Source: Bacteroidia bacterium | GTDB lineage: Bacteria; Bacteroidota; Bacteroidia; Bacteroidales; Dysgonomonadaceae | Length of the DNA: 45,873 bases | Direction of reading: 5' to 3' | Assembly (NCBI GenBank): GCA_025999435.1 | Contig: BNXH01000006.1 | Location: 1 to 45,873 of the forward strand | In this document: one piece after another, positions 8,434 through 17,005 of the stretch | Layout of the letters: every line of letters begins with the position of its first letter | How positions within the stretch are numbered: the first letter of the stretch is position 1 | The notes under the pieces: model-generated | The model's input: the letters and a program-made list of their open reading frames with translations, nothing else | What the model was told of the DNA's origin: nothing | Databases searched by the model: none | Translations under genes and position numbers: made by a program

Positions 8434-9347
8434 TGAAAACCCTGATAGTACTGCTTGGCCCTACGGGTGTAGGGAAAACAGCGCTAAGTATAAATATTGC
8501 TGAATATTACAGGTCTTGTATCGTATCAGCAGATTCCCGGCAATTTTTTAAAGGATTGGAAATTGGTACTGCTGCCCCTACAGCGGAAGAAAAGTCTCGT
8601 GTCCGGCATTACCTTGTGGGGATGCTGGATGTGGCGGATTATTATAGCGCCAGTGAATTTGAGCAGGATGCGTTATCTATTATAGAGGAAGAGCACAAAT
8701 CTCAGGATGTTGTTGTCGCTTCCGGAGGATCGATGATGTATATCGATGCCTTATGCAAGGGAATTGATGATGTACCCACAATAGATGAGAAATTAAGGCA
8801 AGAAGTCTACGCTTTATACGAACGTGAAGGATTAGATCCTATTCGCTCTCAGTTAAAAATGCTTGATCCTGACTTTTATAATGAGGTTGACCTGAAAAAC
8901 TACAAGCGGGTAATTCATGCTTTGGAAGTCTGCCTGATGACGGGAAAACCTTATTCTTCTTTTCGTACAAATACAAAAAAATACCGGCCGTTTAATATCA
9001 TAAAGATAGGTTTGACGCGTAATCGTGAGGAGCTTTATGGACGTATTAACCGACGGGTGGATACGATGATGGCTGAAGGATTGTTAGATGAAGCCGGAAA
9101 ATATTATCCTCAACGACACCTCAATTCACTCAATACGGTAGGATATAAAGAACTTTTCAAATATCTGGATGGAGAATGGTCTCTCGAATTTGCAATAGAC
9201 AAAATAAAGCAAAATACACGTATATACTCTCGTAAGCAAATGACATGGTTTAAGCGGGATAAAGAAATACACTGGATAAACCTGTCAGAGATAAACGACA
9301 GCGATGCATTAAATCAAATAGTGGAATTAACCCGAATTTGTAATTAA
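8433..9347 (+). CDS. miaA: tRNA dimethylallyltransferase MiaA
   Basis: A 304-residue cytoplasmic enzyme that transfers a dimethylallyl group to N6 of A37 in tRNAs reading UNN codons, the first step to ms2i6A. It has the P-loop GPTGVGKT at residues 9-16, the substrate motif [19 protein letters not shown] with the conserved [14 protein letters not shown] in place of the usual GGTGLY, and the C-terminal TVGYKEL...[16 protein letters not shown] signature. Length is normal. It overlaps the upstream gene by one base and has no promoter of its own, so it is the second gene of a two-gene operon. Some Bacteroides carry two miaA copies; which one this is cannot be told here. Confidence 0.93.
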   Translation: MKTLIVLLGPTGVGKTALSINIAEYYRSCIVSADSRQFFKGLEIGTAAPTAEEKSRVRHYLVGMLDVADYYSASEFEQDALSIIEEEHKSQDVVVASGGSMMYIDALCKGIDDVPTIDEKLRQEVYALYEREGLDPIRSQLKMLDPDFYNEVDLKNYKRVIHALEVCLMTGKPYSSFRTNTKKYRPFNIIKIGLTRNREELYGRINRRVDTMMAEGLLDEAGKYYPQRHLNSLNTVGYKELFKYLDGEWSLEFAIDKIKQNTRIYSRKQMTWFKRDKEIHWINLSEINDSDALNQIVELTRICN

Positions 9348-9381
9348 TTACCTTTCTATTGTTAAAATGAGATATATTGTT

Positions 9382-9389
9382 TACTTTTG
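9382..9389 (+). promoter_or_regulatory. -7 box (TACTTTTG) for the 153-residue lipoprotein
   Basis: TACTTTTG matches TAnnTTTG and ends 20 bases before the ATG at 9410. Confidence 0.5.
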
Positions 9390-9409
9390 ACTAAACTAAA
9401 AAAAACATT

Positions 9410-9871
9410 ATGAAGCTTTACAAATATTTGGTGATTATATCGGTTGCTATTTTTAGCACTATTGGTTTTACAAGTTGTGAAAAAAAATATTACGAGGTTG
9501 GTGCAAATATAGAATCTTTCATTTTTGAAGTAGACTATGATCATTGGGAGTGGAATACTTCGGCAAACCGTTACGAATATTCATTTTCTTTCCCGGAGTT
9601 TGATAATTATATGTTTGATCAGGGGTCTGTGGATGGCGCTGTTTATATTTGGAAAACTGTGGGAGCAACGGATTACCAGGTGTTGACACCATTGCCTTAT
9701 CAGCAATCTTATTATGATGGTAGCATAATGTATTCTGAAACTATAGGGATGGATCTACATTTAGAACCTGTAAAAAAAGTGGTTTTCTATATTCAAAGAA
9801 ATGATCTAACGGCTGAAAGTCGTTTTTTGGATGATTATAAGTTTAAAGTAGTCTTTACATATAGACAATAA
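9410..9871 (+). CDS. Small lipoprotein of unknown function
   Basis: A 153-residue protein with a lipoprotein signal: basic start MKLYKY, hydrophobic core and lipobox GFTSC with Cys23. The mature part is rich in Tyr, Asp and Phe and looks all-beta (YEYSFSFPEF, VDGAVYIWKTVG, KKVVFYIQRND). I do not recognise a family. It has its own -7 box and ends at a terminator shared with the convergent lipoprotein gene, so it is monocistronic. Confidence 0.75.
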   Translation: MKLYKYLVIISVAIFSTIGFTSCEKKYYEVGANIESFIFEVDYDHWEWNTSANRYEYSFSFPEFDNYMFDQGSVDGAVYIWKTVGATDYQVLTPLPYQQSYYDGSIMYSETIGMDLHLEPVKKVVFYIQRNDLTAESRFLDDYKFKVVFTYRQ

Positions 9872-9901
9872 CACTGTGACAGGAAGTTAAATTTATAAAT
9901 A

Positions 9902-9931
9902 AAAACAGGCATAATAGATTATGTCTGTTTT
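9902..9931. terminator. Bidirectional terminator between convergent lipoprotein genes
   Basis: Arms AAAACAGGCATAAT (9902-9915) and ATTATGTCTGTTTT (9918-9931) pair with a single G-U. The A-run and T-run at the ends give a U-tract in both directions. It separates the genes ending at 9871 (+) and 9958 (-). Confidence 0.75.
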
Positions 9932-9957
9932 CGTTTTATATGGCGCTTAATAAAAAC

Positions 9958-10347
9958 TTATTCTACTATTTTCTTGTACTTCCACAGACTATTTTCCCCT
10001 TTACTGAGAATCAGTGAATCTGCTGTCAGTAAATTTATATGGAGCGTATTATTTAATACGGAATCTGTATGTAGATTAAGCTCGAAATCACTGATTGTAA
10101 AGGTATATTCCGAAGTCTCATTCAGGTCTACCATTTGTTGAGAACATTTATTGCCGTTAAATATCAAATAAGTTATTTGCTTATTGTAATCAACATTAAT
10201 GGTATCGAACAGATTGCGCTCTGCATCTACAAGCATCCACTTACCCTGTATAAATTTGTGATTAGCTTCATCACTATTGTACGGTTTGCAGCATAGTAAT
10301 AAGCTGGTAAATAGTGTAAGAAGTATTATTTTGTTAGCCCGCAACAT
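9958..10347 (-). CDS. Small lipocalin-like lipoprotein
   Basis: A 129-residue protein with lipobox LLLCC (Cys near residues 19-20) after a short basic N-terminus (MLRANK). The mature part begins FIQGKWMLVDAE, and the G-x-W near the start followed by successive beta strands (ITYLIFNGNKC, YTFTISDFEL, LILSKGENSLWKY) resembles the lipocalin-like lipoproteins common in Bacteroidales. This family call is pattern recognition only. It is convergent with the preceding lipoprotein gene across a shared terminator and divergent from yccF. Confidence 0.7.
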   Translation of the reverse strand: MLRANKIILLTLFTSLLLCCKPYNSDEANHKFIQGKWMLVDAERNLFDTINVDYNKQITYLIFNGNKCSQQMVDLNETSEYTFTISDFELNLHTDSVLNNTLHINLLTADSLILSKGENSLWKYKKIVE

Positions 10348-10440
10348 ATTTTTGCAAATAATTTACTGCAAAAAAACAAATAATTTCCCGTAATAAGAAG
10401 TTCTGTTTCGTAAAAATTATAAGGTATCCGATTTTCATAT

Positions 10441-10448
10441 TATATTTG
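10441..10448 (+). promoter_or_regulatory. -7 box (TATATTTG) for the yccF gene
   Basis: TATATTTG is a full match to TAnnTTTG and ends 18 bases before the ATG at 10467. Confidence 0.55.
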
Positions 10449-10466
10449 TTTCTTATAATATAAAAC

Positions 10467-10838
10467 ATGAAAACATTAGGTAATATTATTTGGGTTATAT
10501 TCGGAGGATTCATGATTGCTCTCGAATATTTTATCGCGGGTTTTCTAATGTTGATAATCATAATAGGTATTCCTTTTGGTATACAAGCTTTCAAATTGGG
10601 GATTTTCGCTCTTTGGCCTTTTGGAAGTAAAGTTGTTGATGATAAGAGTTCTATAGGATGTTTAAGTCTTTTTTTTAACATCATATGGATTATAATAGGA
10701 GGCTTTTGGATAGCCCTCACTCATTTGTTTTGGGGGATTCTCTTTTGTATCACTATCATTGGCATTCCTTTTGGTAAACAACATTTCAAACTGGTGCATC
10801 TGGCATTGGTGCCGTTTGGGAAAAAAATAGAAACATAA
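10467..10838 (+). CDS. YccF domain inner-membrane protein
   Basis: A 123-residue protein made of two tandem YccF-type units, residues about 5-55 and 72-120. Each reads IIW-hh-GGF-hh-AL...G-hh-IIGIPFG-x-Q-x-FKL...PFG (IIIIGIPFGIQAFKLGIFAL and TIIGIPFGKQHFKL). Each unit has a hydrophobic hairpin, so about four membrane segments are expected. The IGIPFG motif is the family hallmark; the molecular function is unknown. The following gene starts 16 bases after the stop, so the two are probably cotranscribed. Confidence 0.85.
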   Translation: MKTLGNIIWVIFGGFMIALEYFIAGFLMLIIIIGIPFGIQAFKLGIFALWPFGSKVVDDKSSIGCLSLFFNIIWIIIGGFWIALTHLFWGILFCITIIGIPFGKQHFKLVHLALVPFGKKIET

Positions 10839-10854
10839 AACAAACCATAATATC

Positions 10855-12468
10855 ATGAGATATATAAATCTTCTTGTGCTGGTAATACTCATTATTGGCG
10901 CTACACCTAAAATATCGGGACAAAGCCGTAACTACCAGTCCGAGCGGCCTATGATAGAAACGCAGTCTGATAAATTGAGGACAGCTAAAGGATGGAAATT
11001 AGATATTCTGGGAAACTGGATCTCAAATGAGAATGCAATATCCGATACCGAATTAACAGAGGTGACCAAATATTCAGTTCCACAGAACTTTAAATGGTTG
11101 CAATTTGCTCTTCTCAAAAATAGGAAGCAAGATATATATGCTTTACTTTATGAAACCACAGCTTATATATCAGCCGGGCAAAGCGAAAGACGGGTATACT
11201 ATTTTTTGATGACCGGCCGGTCATATTCAAATATTGTTTCTACTATTCAAAAGAAAACAGGAGAAACTCTGACTATACATTCGTCATCTTTTGGTTATAT
11301 GTCAGACAGCGACGGAGTATATACCGCCGGTAAATTATTGAGACAGATGGAGCAGTCGATTCTGGATGCTGAAAAATCCCCTGTTTATAATTTAAATCTG
11401 AATGCACAACATGTGGATAACGAGGATGTTGTCCGGTTTAGACTGCCCGAACAAGCTTCTTTGATAAAAGATGAAAGTCTTAAGGAAAGCTATTTTGAAA
11501 CAAACCTGAAAGATATTCAACAAATTTTGTTACCTGTTTCTTCTCAAGCCGAAACGGGTGAATTCGATCTTGGAAATGTTACAGTTTCCCCTTCCCCTTC
11601 CGGTATAGCGCAATCTGTTGAGGATGGTATAGTAGATAGAATTCCGGCAAAACCTAAAGAGGAGGATTTTAATCTTACGGATCAAAAGCAGGTTTCACAA
11701 ACCGGAGATTCTATTGGTAATAGTGTGCAGCACGTTCCGGTGCAAGATACGATTGCCGCAATAAACGACAGGCCGGCGAAAGAAACAGCCATTGTTTCAG
11801 CGCCGATAGCTCAAATGTCTGATATAGAAGGTTGGTATTTAAATACTGAAGGGGAATGGGTGACAGAAAACAATCATAGCTATACGTTTGAAACTGTTGG
11901 AAAATACGAAATGCGTAATTTTAAGTACAGAGATAAGGACTATATACTGATTACCCGCTTCGAAAAATATGCAGGGGCATCATATTATCTGATATCCAAA
12001 GAAGCTTATTTGAATACATTGGTTGCATTGGAAAGGTCATCTATTCTTCGCTTTCCGGTAATAGCATATGCCGGCATTGGGAATACTCTCAGGGATATGA
12101 TAGAACTTAGTGAAAAGACCATTGATACTCCTGAAAATAAAGATGCGGTTGTATATCGCACAAATTATATGGTGATACAATATAAATTATCGTTACAGAA
12201 GAATATATCCCGTTTCTTTGTTTTCTATCAGGAATGTTCCAAATATGGCGCTGAAACGTCGAGGGAAAACTGTAATACAAAAGTTTCTAATAAAATAAAA
12301 TATGGAGACGAAGCTATATTAGGGTCAGATATCCTGTTTAATAAAGCTTACTATGAAAGCACATATAATAGCTTTGTGAATTTTTTTCGCAGGCCTGTGT
12401 CTTCGGACTCGTTGCCGGAACCTGCTCACCAAGAGGATAAAACGGAGTGGAATATAGAAACCAGATAA
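10855..12468 (+). CDS. Secreted protein with two diverged copies of one domain, function unknown
   Basis: A 537-residue protein with a signal peptide (MRYINLLVLVILIIGATPKISG). Two segments look like copies of one domain: residues about 44-190, starting KGWKLDILGNWISNENAI, and about 323-480, starting IEGWYLNTEGEWVTENNH. Each opens with GW.L...G.W...N and continues to a strand pair ending near YYFLMTGRSYSNIV in copy one and SYYLISKEAYLNTL in copy two. The linker (about 215-320) is rich in Pro, Thr, Gln and Asp and probably disordered. I do not recognise the family. It directly follows yccF and is closed by the terminator at 12501-12528. Confidence 0.7.
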   Translation: MRYINLLVLVILIIGATPKISGQSRNYQSERPMIETQSDKLRTAKGWKLDILGNWISNENAISDTELTEVTKYSVPQNFKWLQFALLKNRKQDIYALLYETTAYISAGQSERRVYYFLMTGRSYSNIVSTIQKKTGETLTIHSSSFGYMSDSDGVYTAGKLLRQMEQSILDAEKSPVYNLNLNAQHVDNEDVVRFRLPEQASLIKDESLKESYFETNLKDIQQILLPVSSQAETGEFDLGNVTVSPSPSGIAQSVEDGIVDRIPAKPKEEDFNLTDQKQVSQTGDSIGNSVQHVPVQDTIAAINDRPAKETAIVSAPIAQMSDIEGWYLNTEGEWVTENNHSYTFETVGKYEMRNFKYRDKDYILITRFEKYAGASYYLISKEAYLNTLVALERSSILRFPVIAYAGIGNTLRDMIELSEKTIDTPENKDAVVYRTNYMVIQYKLSLQKNISRFFVFYQECSKYGAETSRENCNTKVSNKIKYGDEAILGSDILFNKAYYESTYNSFVNFFRRPVSSDSLPEPAHQEDKTEWNIETR

Positions 12469-12500
12469 GAACTACGAGTAATTTTTATAATAAGAAAGAA

Positions 12501-12528
12501 GCTGTCCTAAAAGACCTTTTAGGACAGC
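12501..12528. terminator. Strong bidirectional terminator
   Basis: Arms GCTGTCCTAAAAG (12501-12513) and CTTTTAGGACAGC (12516-12528) pair perfectly, flanked by AAAGAA on the left and CTTCTTT on the right. It ends transcription of both the plus-strand secreted protein gene and the minus-strand YtxH-like gene. Confidence 0.85.
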
Positions 12529-12551
12529 CTCTTCTTTAATATTTTGATGGA

Positions 12552-12854
12552 TTAAGCTTTTGCTTTTGCCTTAGTCTCTATTTCAGAAAATTCTTCAGCG
12601 AGTTTTCCTGCAACATCCCCCGTTATCTGATTGATTTTTTGCTTCCCTTTTCTTATTTCCTGTCTTGCTTTTACTCCGGCTCTTAGCGCTTTGCTTCTAC
12701 CCACAATTAAGCCATGATCTAATTCTTCTTTAGCTTTACCCACAGTATTGCTCAATCTGCTGCGTAATTCTTCTCTGGTTTCCTCGTCTGACAACTTTAT
12801 TACTGCATATACACCCAATGCGCCGACAACCAATCCTAATAGAAATCCTCTCAT
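12552..12854 (-). CDS. YtxH-like membrane-anchored small protein
   Basis: A 100-residue protein. An N-terminal membrane helix (GFLLGLVVGALGVYAVIKL) is followed by SDEETREELRSRL and a long charged helical tail rich in Lys, Glu and Ala, ending EIETKAKAKA. This is the usual build of YtxH / general-stress-type proteins anchored to the inner membrane. The frame could be extended to a TTG at 12881, but that codon lies only 11 bases after the -7 box at 12893-12900, so I take the ATG at 12854. It is monocistronic. Confidence 0.75.
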   Translation of the reverse strand: MRGFLLGLVVGALGVYAVIKLSDEETREELRSRLSNTVGKAKEELDHGLIVGRSKALRAGVKARQEIRKGKQKINQITGDVAGKLAEEFSEIETKAKAKA

Positions 12855-12892
12855 AATGTGTTGATTTAATGAATTAGACAATCCTTGTTTAA

Positions 12893-12900
12893 CAAATATA
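12893..12900 (-). promoter_or_regulatory. -7 box (TATATTTG) for the YtxH-like gene
   Basis: On the minus strand TATATTTG lies 38 bases before the ATG at 12854. A TTG at minus 12919-12921, 18 bases upstream, could serve as the -33 element. Confidence 0.55.
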
Positions 12901-13036
12901 GGTATTTATTATTAATAACAACGAAGGAAATTAGATTGTTTATTGGTCTGTCGGGGATATTTTCATTTTATATATTCAAAAAAGGAATAGAATATCAGTT
13001 ATTTTTATAACTTGCACTTGCATTTTATAATCTGAT

Positions 13037-13420
13037 ATGAAACAACTGTTTTCTTGTTTTTCTCTGCTGTTCATCATTATGGCATGTAGTAGTAAACCGA
13101 ATATATCCGGTAGGTGGGCTATGGAGATGGATGGTAATCAGGATACAGCTATTATTATGTTTGGAGATACGATTGTCGCGCCGGAACTACGCATCAACAA
13201 CGACTCGGTATATCTGGAAATACGGAAAAACGGGATTGTTGATAAAGAAGAATTTATAGGTGTTTATACAATAAATGGAAACGAAATAACTGTAACTGAC
13301 CGCTATGGTAAGCAAAAAGTTCAGAATATCCTTTTTAAGGATGATATACTTGTTATAACCGATAAGGAAGACCCGGACAAAATAATAATGCGTTTGATAC
13401 GTATAAAGGAAGAGGGTTAG
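13037..13420 (+). CDS. Small lipoprotein, possibly lipocalin-like
   Basis: A 127-residue lipoprotein with lipobox IIMAC (Cys17) after a hydrophobic core. The mature part begins SSKPNISGRWAMEMDGNQ and continues in short strands (TAIIMFGDTIV, EFIGVYTINGNEITVTD, DDILVITDKEDP), with the G-x-W opening also seen in the lipoprotein at 9958-10347. Function is unknown. The stop overlaps the end of the convergent membrane-protein gene by four bases, with no terminator in between, so antisense read-through is likely. Confidence 0.7.
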   Translation: MKQLFSCFSLLFIIMACSSKPNISGRWAMEMDGNQDTAIIMFGDTIVAPELRINNDSVYLEIRKNGIVDKEEFIGVYTINGNEITVTDRYGKQKVQNILFKDDILVITDKEDPDKIIMRLIRIKEEG

Positions 13421-15183
13421 TTGTTTCCTTTTAATCTGAAACCATCTTGCAGAGACTTTCCCCGAGCTTCGATCTCTGTTACGTCCAAATATTTTATTCC
13501 TGCGCCGGAAGCCGAAATAGTGCAAGGAAATGGGCTGTCGAAACAAACATATCTGCCGTTGAGTACCTCCGGAGACTCACTTATATATACTGAAACATCT
13601 TTACTTATATGATATTCGTAAAAGCTGTCTTTGTATATGCCCGCAGACCTTAATAATTCTCTATACGGATAGGGACGCAACAAAATATCACTTACCGGAC
13701 GTTGATTCTCACGATGTGCCAATGACAGATTGAACATTTTCATAAACTTACCGGTGCGGACAACAGGCCACGCTGCCATTGTGACAACAAATAATCCGAC
13801 AATAAGTATACCTGTCTTTTTTAAATGTTTTTCCTCTTTTTTTTCTAATAATAGATATATTACAAAGTAAAACATTACGAATAATGCTCCACCGATAAAT
13901 CGCGGGTCCGGGCCTCCAATATACCAAACTGTAAAGATTAATACCAGGCTGATATATGCCAAATATATAATCTTGTTCAAATATTTTTTCCTTATAAGAT
14001 TATATACTACCACGAACGGGGAAATAACAGCAGAACCTACGAAAATAAAGCTGATAAGCCAGTTTTTTATGCCTTCTATAGTAAAGCTAAAAGTAGTCAG
14101 ATGATTAATTAAGTCATTGAAAATGCGTATTGCACACGATTTAATGAAATCGACTTCTTCTATGGCTACGCCTTCCGGTATTTTCCAATCTACGGTAAAT
14201 ATATCTATTCCTGAGAATGGGAAAATCAGATATCCCGATATGATGACATTTCTTATTAACCACAAAACGACTATAATAGTAGCAGTTGAGAGGGTAATGG
14301 TAATAGCCTTGTACTGCTTTGCTTTGAAGAAATAATAGATTGCAACCAGTGAAAGCAGTGATAATGGCAATATATTTATTTTAAATGTGAGAAGAACTGT
14401 GGGAATACAGACATAGAACAATAATTTTCCCTTTATTGAATCAGGATACAGCAATAGCCTTGAAATCAGATAGAATGAAACGATATTAGGTATTGCGTCT
14501 GTCGAAGTAGATGCCAGACTGTAGCCGAAAGTAAAGATATATCCGGTGAAGACAATTAGTAGCAACAGTCTTTTTATTTCGAATCCGGATGTGAATATTT
14601 CTTTTAATATCCAGCAGAGAACGTACACGAGAACCAGGACATGCAGACTGTAAACAGCTTCCCCGAATAAAAAACGGAAGCTAAAGATAGCCGAAAGTAA
14701 AAGATAGTTAGAATTAAAGGCGAATCTATGTTCCAGGTTTCCCAATCCGGGAACGATAGCAAACTCCTCATTCCAACGTATATTCTGTTGATGATAAAAA
14801 AGGGAATCAAAAACTCCTACTTGCCACAAGATAGCTACCATTATTGCCAAAACAGGAATAATAAAAGCGATTAATTGTAAAGTCTTGAAACGTTGGAGCC
14901 TTTGTCTGGACTGTTTTAGTATATTCCCGAAATGTTCTTTCCTTAATGCCCAATATATAATGCTGGGTAAAAGGTATGATAGAAGAATATATTGGTTGGA
15001 TGGGAACCGGAATGACAAGATGGATAAAGGTATAAGTGTAAAGCACATTCCTAATAGGAATGTATCGGTGAGTCCGTATCTTTCATTTTGTTTGCTCAGT
15101 TTGTTGTATATGAAAACAAAAAAGTCTCCGAAAGATAGAAATACAATAGATATGGAAATCCACGAAACAATAATTGCAAGCAT
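13417..15183 (-). CDS. LIC_10190-type multipass membrane protein
   Basis: A 588-residue inner-membrane protein with about a dozen hydrophobic helices up to about residue 475, then a soluble C-terminal part of about 110 residues. The segment FYHQQNIRWNEEFAIVPGL followed by GNLEHRFAFNSNYLLLSAIF is the signature I associate with LIC_10190 family membrane proteins. These resemble GT-C type glycosyltransferases in layout: an early large loop after two or more helices with conserved acidic residues. A role in surface glycan assembly is only an inference. It overlaps the plus-strand lipoprotein gene by four bases at its 3' end. Confidence 0.75.
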   Translation of the reverse strand: MLAIIVSWISISIVFLSFGDFFVFIYNKLSKQNERYGLTDTFLLGMCFTLIPLSILSFRFPSNQYILLSYLLPSIIYWALRKEHFGNILKQSRQRLQRFKTLQLIAFIIPVLAIMVAILWQVGVFDSLFYHQQNIRWNEEFAIVPGLGNLEHRFAFNSNYLLLSAIFSFRFLFGEAVYSLHVLVLVYVLCWILKEIFTSGFEIKRLLLLIVFTGYIFTFGYSLASTSTDAIPNIVSFYLISRLLLYPDSIKGKLLFYVCIPTVLLTFKINILPLSLLSLVAIYYFFKAKQYKAITITLSTATIIVVLWLIRNVIISGYLIFPFSGIDIFTVDWKIPEGVAIEEVDFIKSCAIRIFNDLINHLTTFSFTIEGIKNWLISFIFVGSAVISPFVVVYNLIRKKYLNKIIYLAYISLVLIFTVWYIGGPDPRFIGGALFVMFYFVIYLLLEKKEEKHLKKTGILIVGLFVVTMAAWPVVRTGKFMKMFNLSLAHRENQRPVSDILLRPYPYRELLRSAGIYKDSFYEYHISKDVSVYISESPEVLNGRYVCFDSPFPCTISASGAGIKYLDVTEIEARGKSLQDGFRLKGNN

Positions 15184-15206
15184 CTGCTATCTTATAAATT
15201 CAACTA

Positions 15207-15214
15207 CAAAAATA
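15207..15214 (-). promoter_or_regulatory. -7 box (TATTTTTG) for the large membrane protein
   Basis: TATTTTTG on the minus strand fits TAnnTTTG and lies 23 bases before the ATG at 15183. It almost touches the stop of the upstream lipoprotein gene (15220). Confidence 0.45.
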
Positions 15215-15219
15215 TAAAA

Positions 15220-15696
15220 TCATTTCCGATAGTCACACACAAAAAAGAAAGTATAGTCTCCAACCGTTTCTGTATCTACGTTTAACCATACAAAGGGCTT
15301 TTGGGGTGGTGTTATCTGTATTAATTTCCCATTCGAATCGTAATCTTCGACGGACAAAACCCGAAAACGTTTGTTTGTACATTCATACAAACAATTATAA
15401 ATACAAAAGTTGAAGTCTTTCCACTTATCCGCATTTTCCGGCTTCCCCATCTTGGCATACTCTTTCTTTATTTTTTCGATATAAGTTGCTCTGCTTTTGT
15501 CTGTTGTATAGACTCTTTTCTCCCGGGCATAGGCCACAGCTCCTTCAAACCGGATACTTGTTGTATCCGTAAAGACTTCTATCCCGTCAGTTACTACAAT
15601 ATTAAACCAGCCTTCCTGTTTGCTTTTGTTTTGAAATAGCGATCTGCAACCCGAAAGTAGAAATAGGCTTACAAATAAGAAAGAAATATATTTCAT
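15220..15696 (-). CDS. Lipoprotein of unknown function
   Basis: A 158-residue lipoprotein. From the ATG at 15696 it starts MKYISFLFVSLFLLSGC, giving lipobox LLSGC with Cys17. The longer frame to 15774 would include the -7 box at 15748-15755 and bury the signal peptide, so it is rejected. The mature part has mixed alpha/beta character (GWFNIVVTDGIEVFTDTTSI, NFCIYNCLYECTNKRFRVLS) and ends DYTFFFVCDYRK. The cysteines of CIYNCLYEC are unusual for a small lipoprotein and could form disulfides. I do not recognise a family. Confidence 0.7.
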   Translation of the reverse strand: MKYISFLFVSLFLLSGCRSLFQNKSKQEGWFNIVVTDGIEVFTDTTSIRFEGAVAYAREKRVYTTDKSRATYIEKIKKEYAKMGKPENADKWKDFNFCIYNCLYECTNKRFRVLSVEDYDSNGKLIQITPPQKPFVWLNVDTETVGDYTFFFVCDYRK

Positions 15697-15747
15697 TTTA
15701 AATTTCTTATAAATTATATCTATCAAATGTGAAATTAATTGTTTTGA

Positions 15748-15755
15748 CAAATATA
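15748..15755 (-). promoter_or_regulatory. -7 box (TATATTTG) for the 158-residue lipoprotein
   Basis: TATATTTG on the minus strand is a full match, 51 bases before the ATG at 15696. It settles the start choice. Confidence 0.55.
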
Positions 15756-15813
15756 ATGTTTCAAAAGTTTTCAACAGGGACTTTCTTTGCTAAATTTATA
15801 TAAGATTATTATT

Positions 15814-15821
15814 ATCTTTGT
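15814..15821 (+). promoter_or_regulatory. -7 box (TATCTTTG) of the LOG-bcp-recA operon
   Basis: TATCTTTG matches TAnnTTTG and ends 23 bases before the ATG at 15845. No other clear box was seen ahead of the next three genes. Confidence 0.6.
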
Positions 15822-15844
15822 TAGATGATCATTGATTATAATAA

Positions 15845-16420
15845 ATGAAATATATATCAGTTTTTTGCGGCTCCTCTTCTGGCGCAGAAAAAATATTTAC
15901 TGAACAAGCTACTATTTTAGGGAGAACAATAGCACGTAAAGGTTATGGGATCGTATATGGTGGGGCGCATGTAGGGCTAATGGGAGCAGTTGCCGATGGA
16001 GCCTTAAGCGAAGGTGGAGAAGTTATAGGAGTTCTTCCGGGATTCCTGCAAGAAAAAGAGTTGGAGCATAAGCGCTTGTCGCAGATATATATAGTAGATA
16101 CAATGCACGAGCGAAAAGCAATGATGAATAAGCTATGTGATGCTGTTATTGCCTTGCCCGGAGGTTACGGGACAATGGAAGAGCTCTTTGAAATGCTGAC
16201 ATGGGGACAATTATCATTGCATAAAAAACCTGTTGCTTTGCTTAATATAGAGGGCTTTTACGATCCTTTGATCGCTTTATCAGAAATAATGATTGAGAAG
16301 GGTTTCCTTAAAGAAGAATACCGGGATTTATTAATTGTAGATAATATTATAGACAAGCTTCTATTGAAGATGGAGAACTATGTTCCTCCCAAAAATGAAA
16401 AATGGTTTGAGACCAAATAA
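15845..16420 (+). CDS. LOG family nucleotide 5'-monophosphate phosphoribohydrolase (TIGR00730 type)
   Basis: A 191-residue Rossmann-like cytoplasmic protein of the LOG (formerly lysine decarboxylase-like) family. It has SVFCGSSSGAE at the N-terminus, VYGGAHVGLMGAVADGAL, the ERKAMMNKLCDA helix and the hallmark PGGYGTMEELFE near residue 105, which carries the catalytic Arg/Glu pair context. Family members cleave the N-glycosidic bond of nucleoside 5'-monophosphates, including cytokinin precursors; the bacterial substrate is usually AMP-like or unknown. The old lysine decarboxylase label should be avoided. It is the first gene of a co-directional run of four with gaps of 32, 1 and 21 bases. Confidence 0.88.
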   Translation: MKYISVFCGSSSGAEKIFTEQATILGRTIARKGYGIVYGGAHVGLMGAVADGALSEGGEVIGVLPGFLQEKELEHKRLSQIYIVDTMHERKAMMNKLCDAVIALPGGYGTMEELFEMLTWGQLSLHKKPVALLNIEGFYDPLIALSEIMIEKGFLKEEYRDLLIVDNIIDKLLLKMENYVPPKNEKWFETK

Positions 16421-16452
16421 GAACGACAAACACTAACACTAACAAAATCGAT

Positions 16453-17004
16453 ATGAAAAAGTATTTATTGATTACATTATCTATTTTGAGCTTTACAGGA
16501 ATATGGGCTCAAGAGAGTAGAGGGACAGTATCGAAACGGGTAGTAGAGAAAAACAAAAAAGCTGACTCTAAAACTACTTATAACTATATGCTATTAGATG
16601 CCGTTAATGATGCGGATGCATTCTATACCGAATATGAGAGTACGGTACAAATGGTGTGGGACGGAAAACTAAATGCGATTAGTATAAAGAATGAGAAAGG
16701 AAAAGCTATGAGAGGAATTCAGAATTGCCTCGATGTTGTTACAGGCACACCTGTATATCAGGGCGGGGATGAATACCAACTGGCTGTTATAAGATATATA
16801 ATTGCAGTAAAAGAAAAAATAGAATCATTGGAGACTCTTGGAGTTTTGGGCGCAGATAAGGATTCCAACGCAGAAACTTACAATAGGGCTTCTGTTAAAT
16901 TTACAGATATATCTAACGAAGCCATAGGCCTGAGAAATGCAGTTAGAGATAAGAAGGATATATATGAAAAGACTTTTTATGTGAACAGTAAAAAAAAGAA
17001 ATAA
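16453..17004 (+). CDS. Secreted helical protein of unknown function
   Basis: A 183-residue protein with signal peptide MKKYLLITLSILSFTGIWAQ and a mature part predicted mostly helical (DAVNDADAFYTEYESTVQMV, AVIRYIIAVKEKIESLE, ISNEAIGLRNAVRDKKDIYE). It ends in a lysine run (NSKKKK). This layout resembles small periplasmic or surface helical-bundle proteins such as the LIC11966 group, but that is a weak likeness. It lies between the LOG gene and bcp with a single base before the bcp ATG, so it is in the operon. Confidence 0.7.
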   Translation: MKKYLLITLSILSFTGIWAQESRGTVSKRVVEKNKKADSKTTYNYMLLDAVNDADAFYTEYESTVQMVWDGKLNAISIKNEKGKAMRGIQNCLDVVTGTPVYQGGDEYQLAVIRYIIAVKEKIESLETLGVLGADKDSNAETYNRASVKFTDISNEAIGLRNAVRDKKDIYEKTFYVNSKKKK

Positions 17005-17005
17005 C

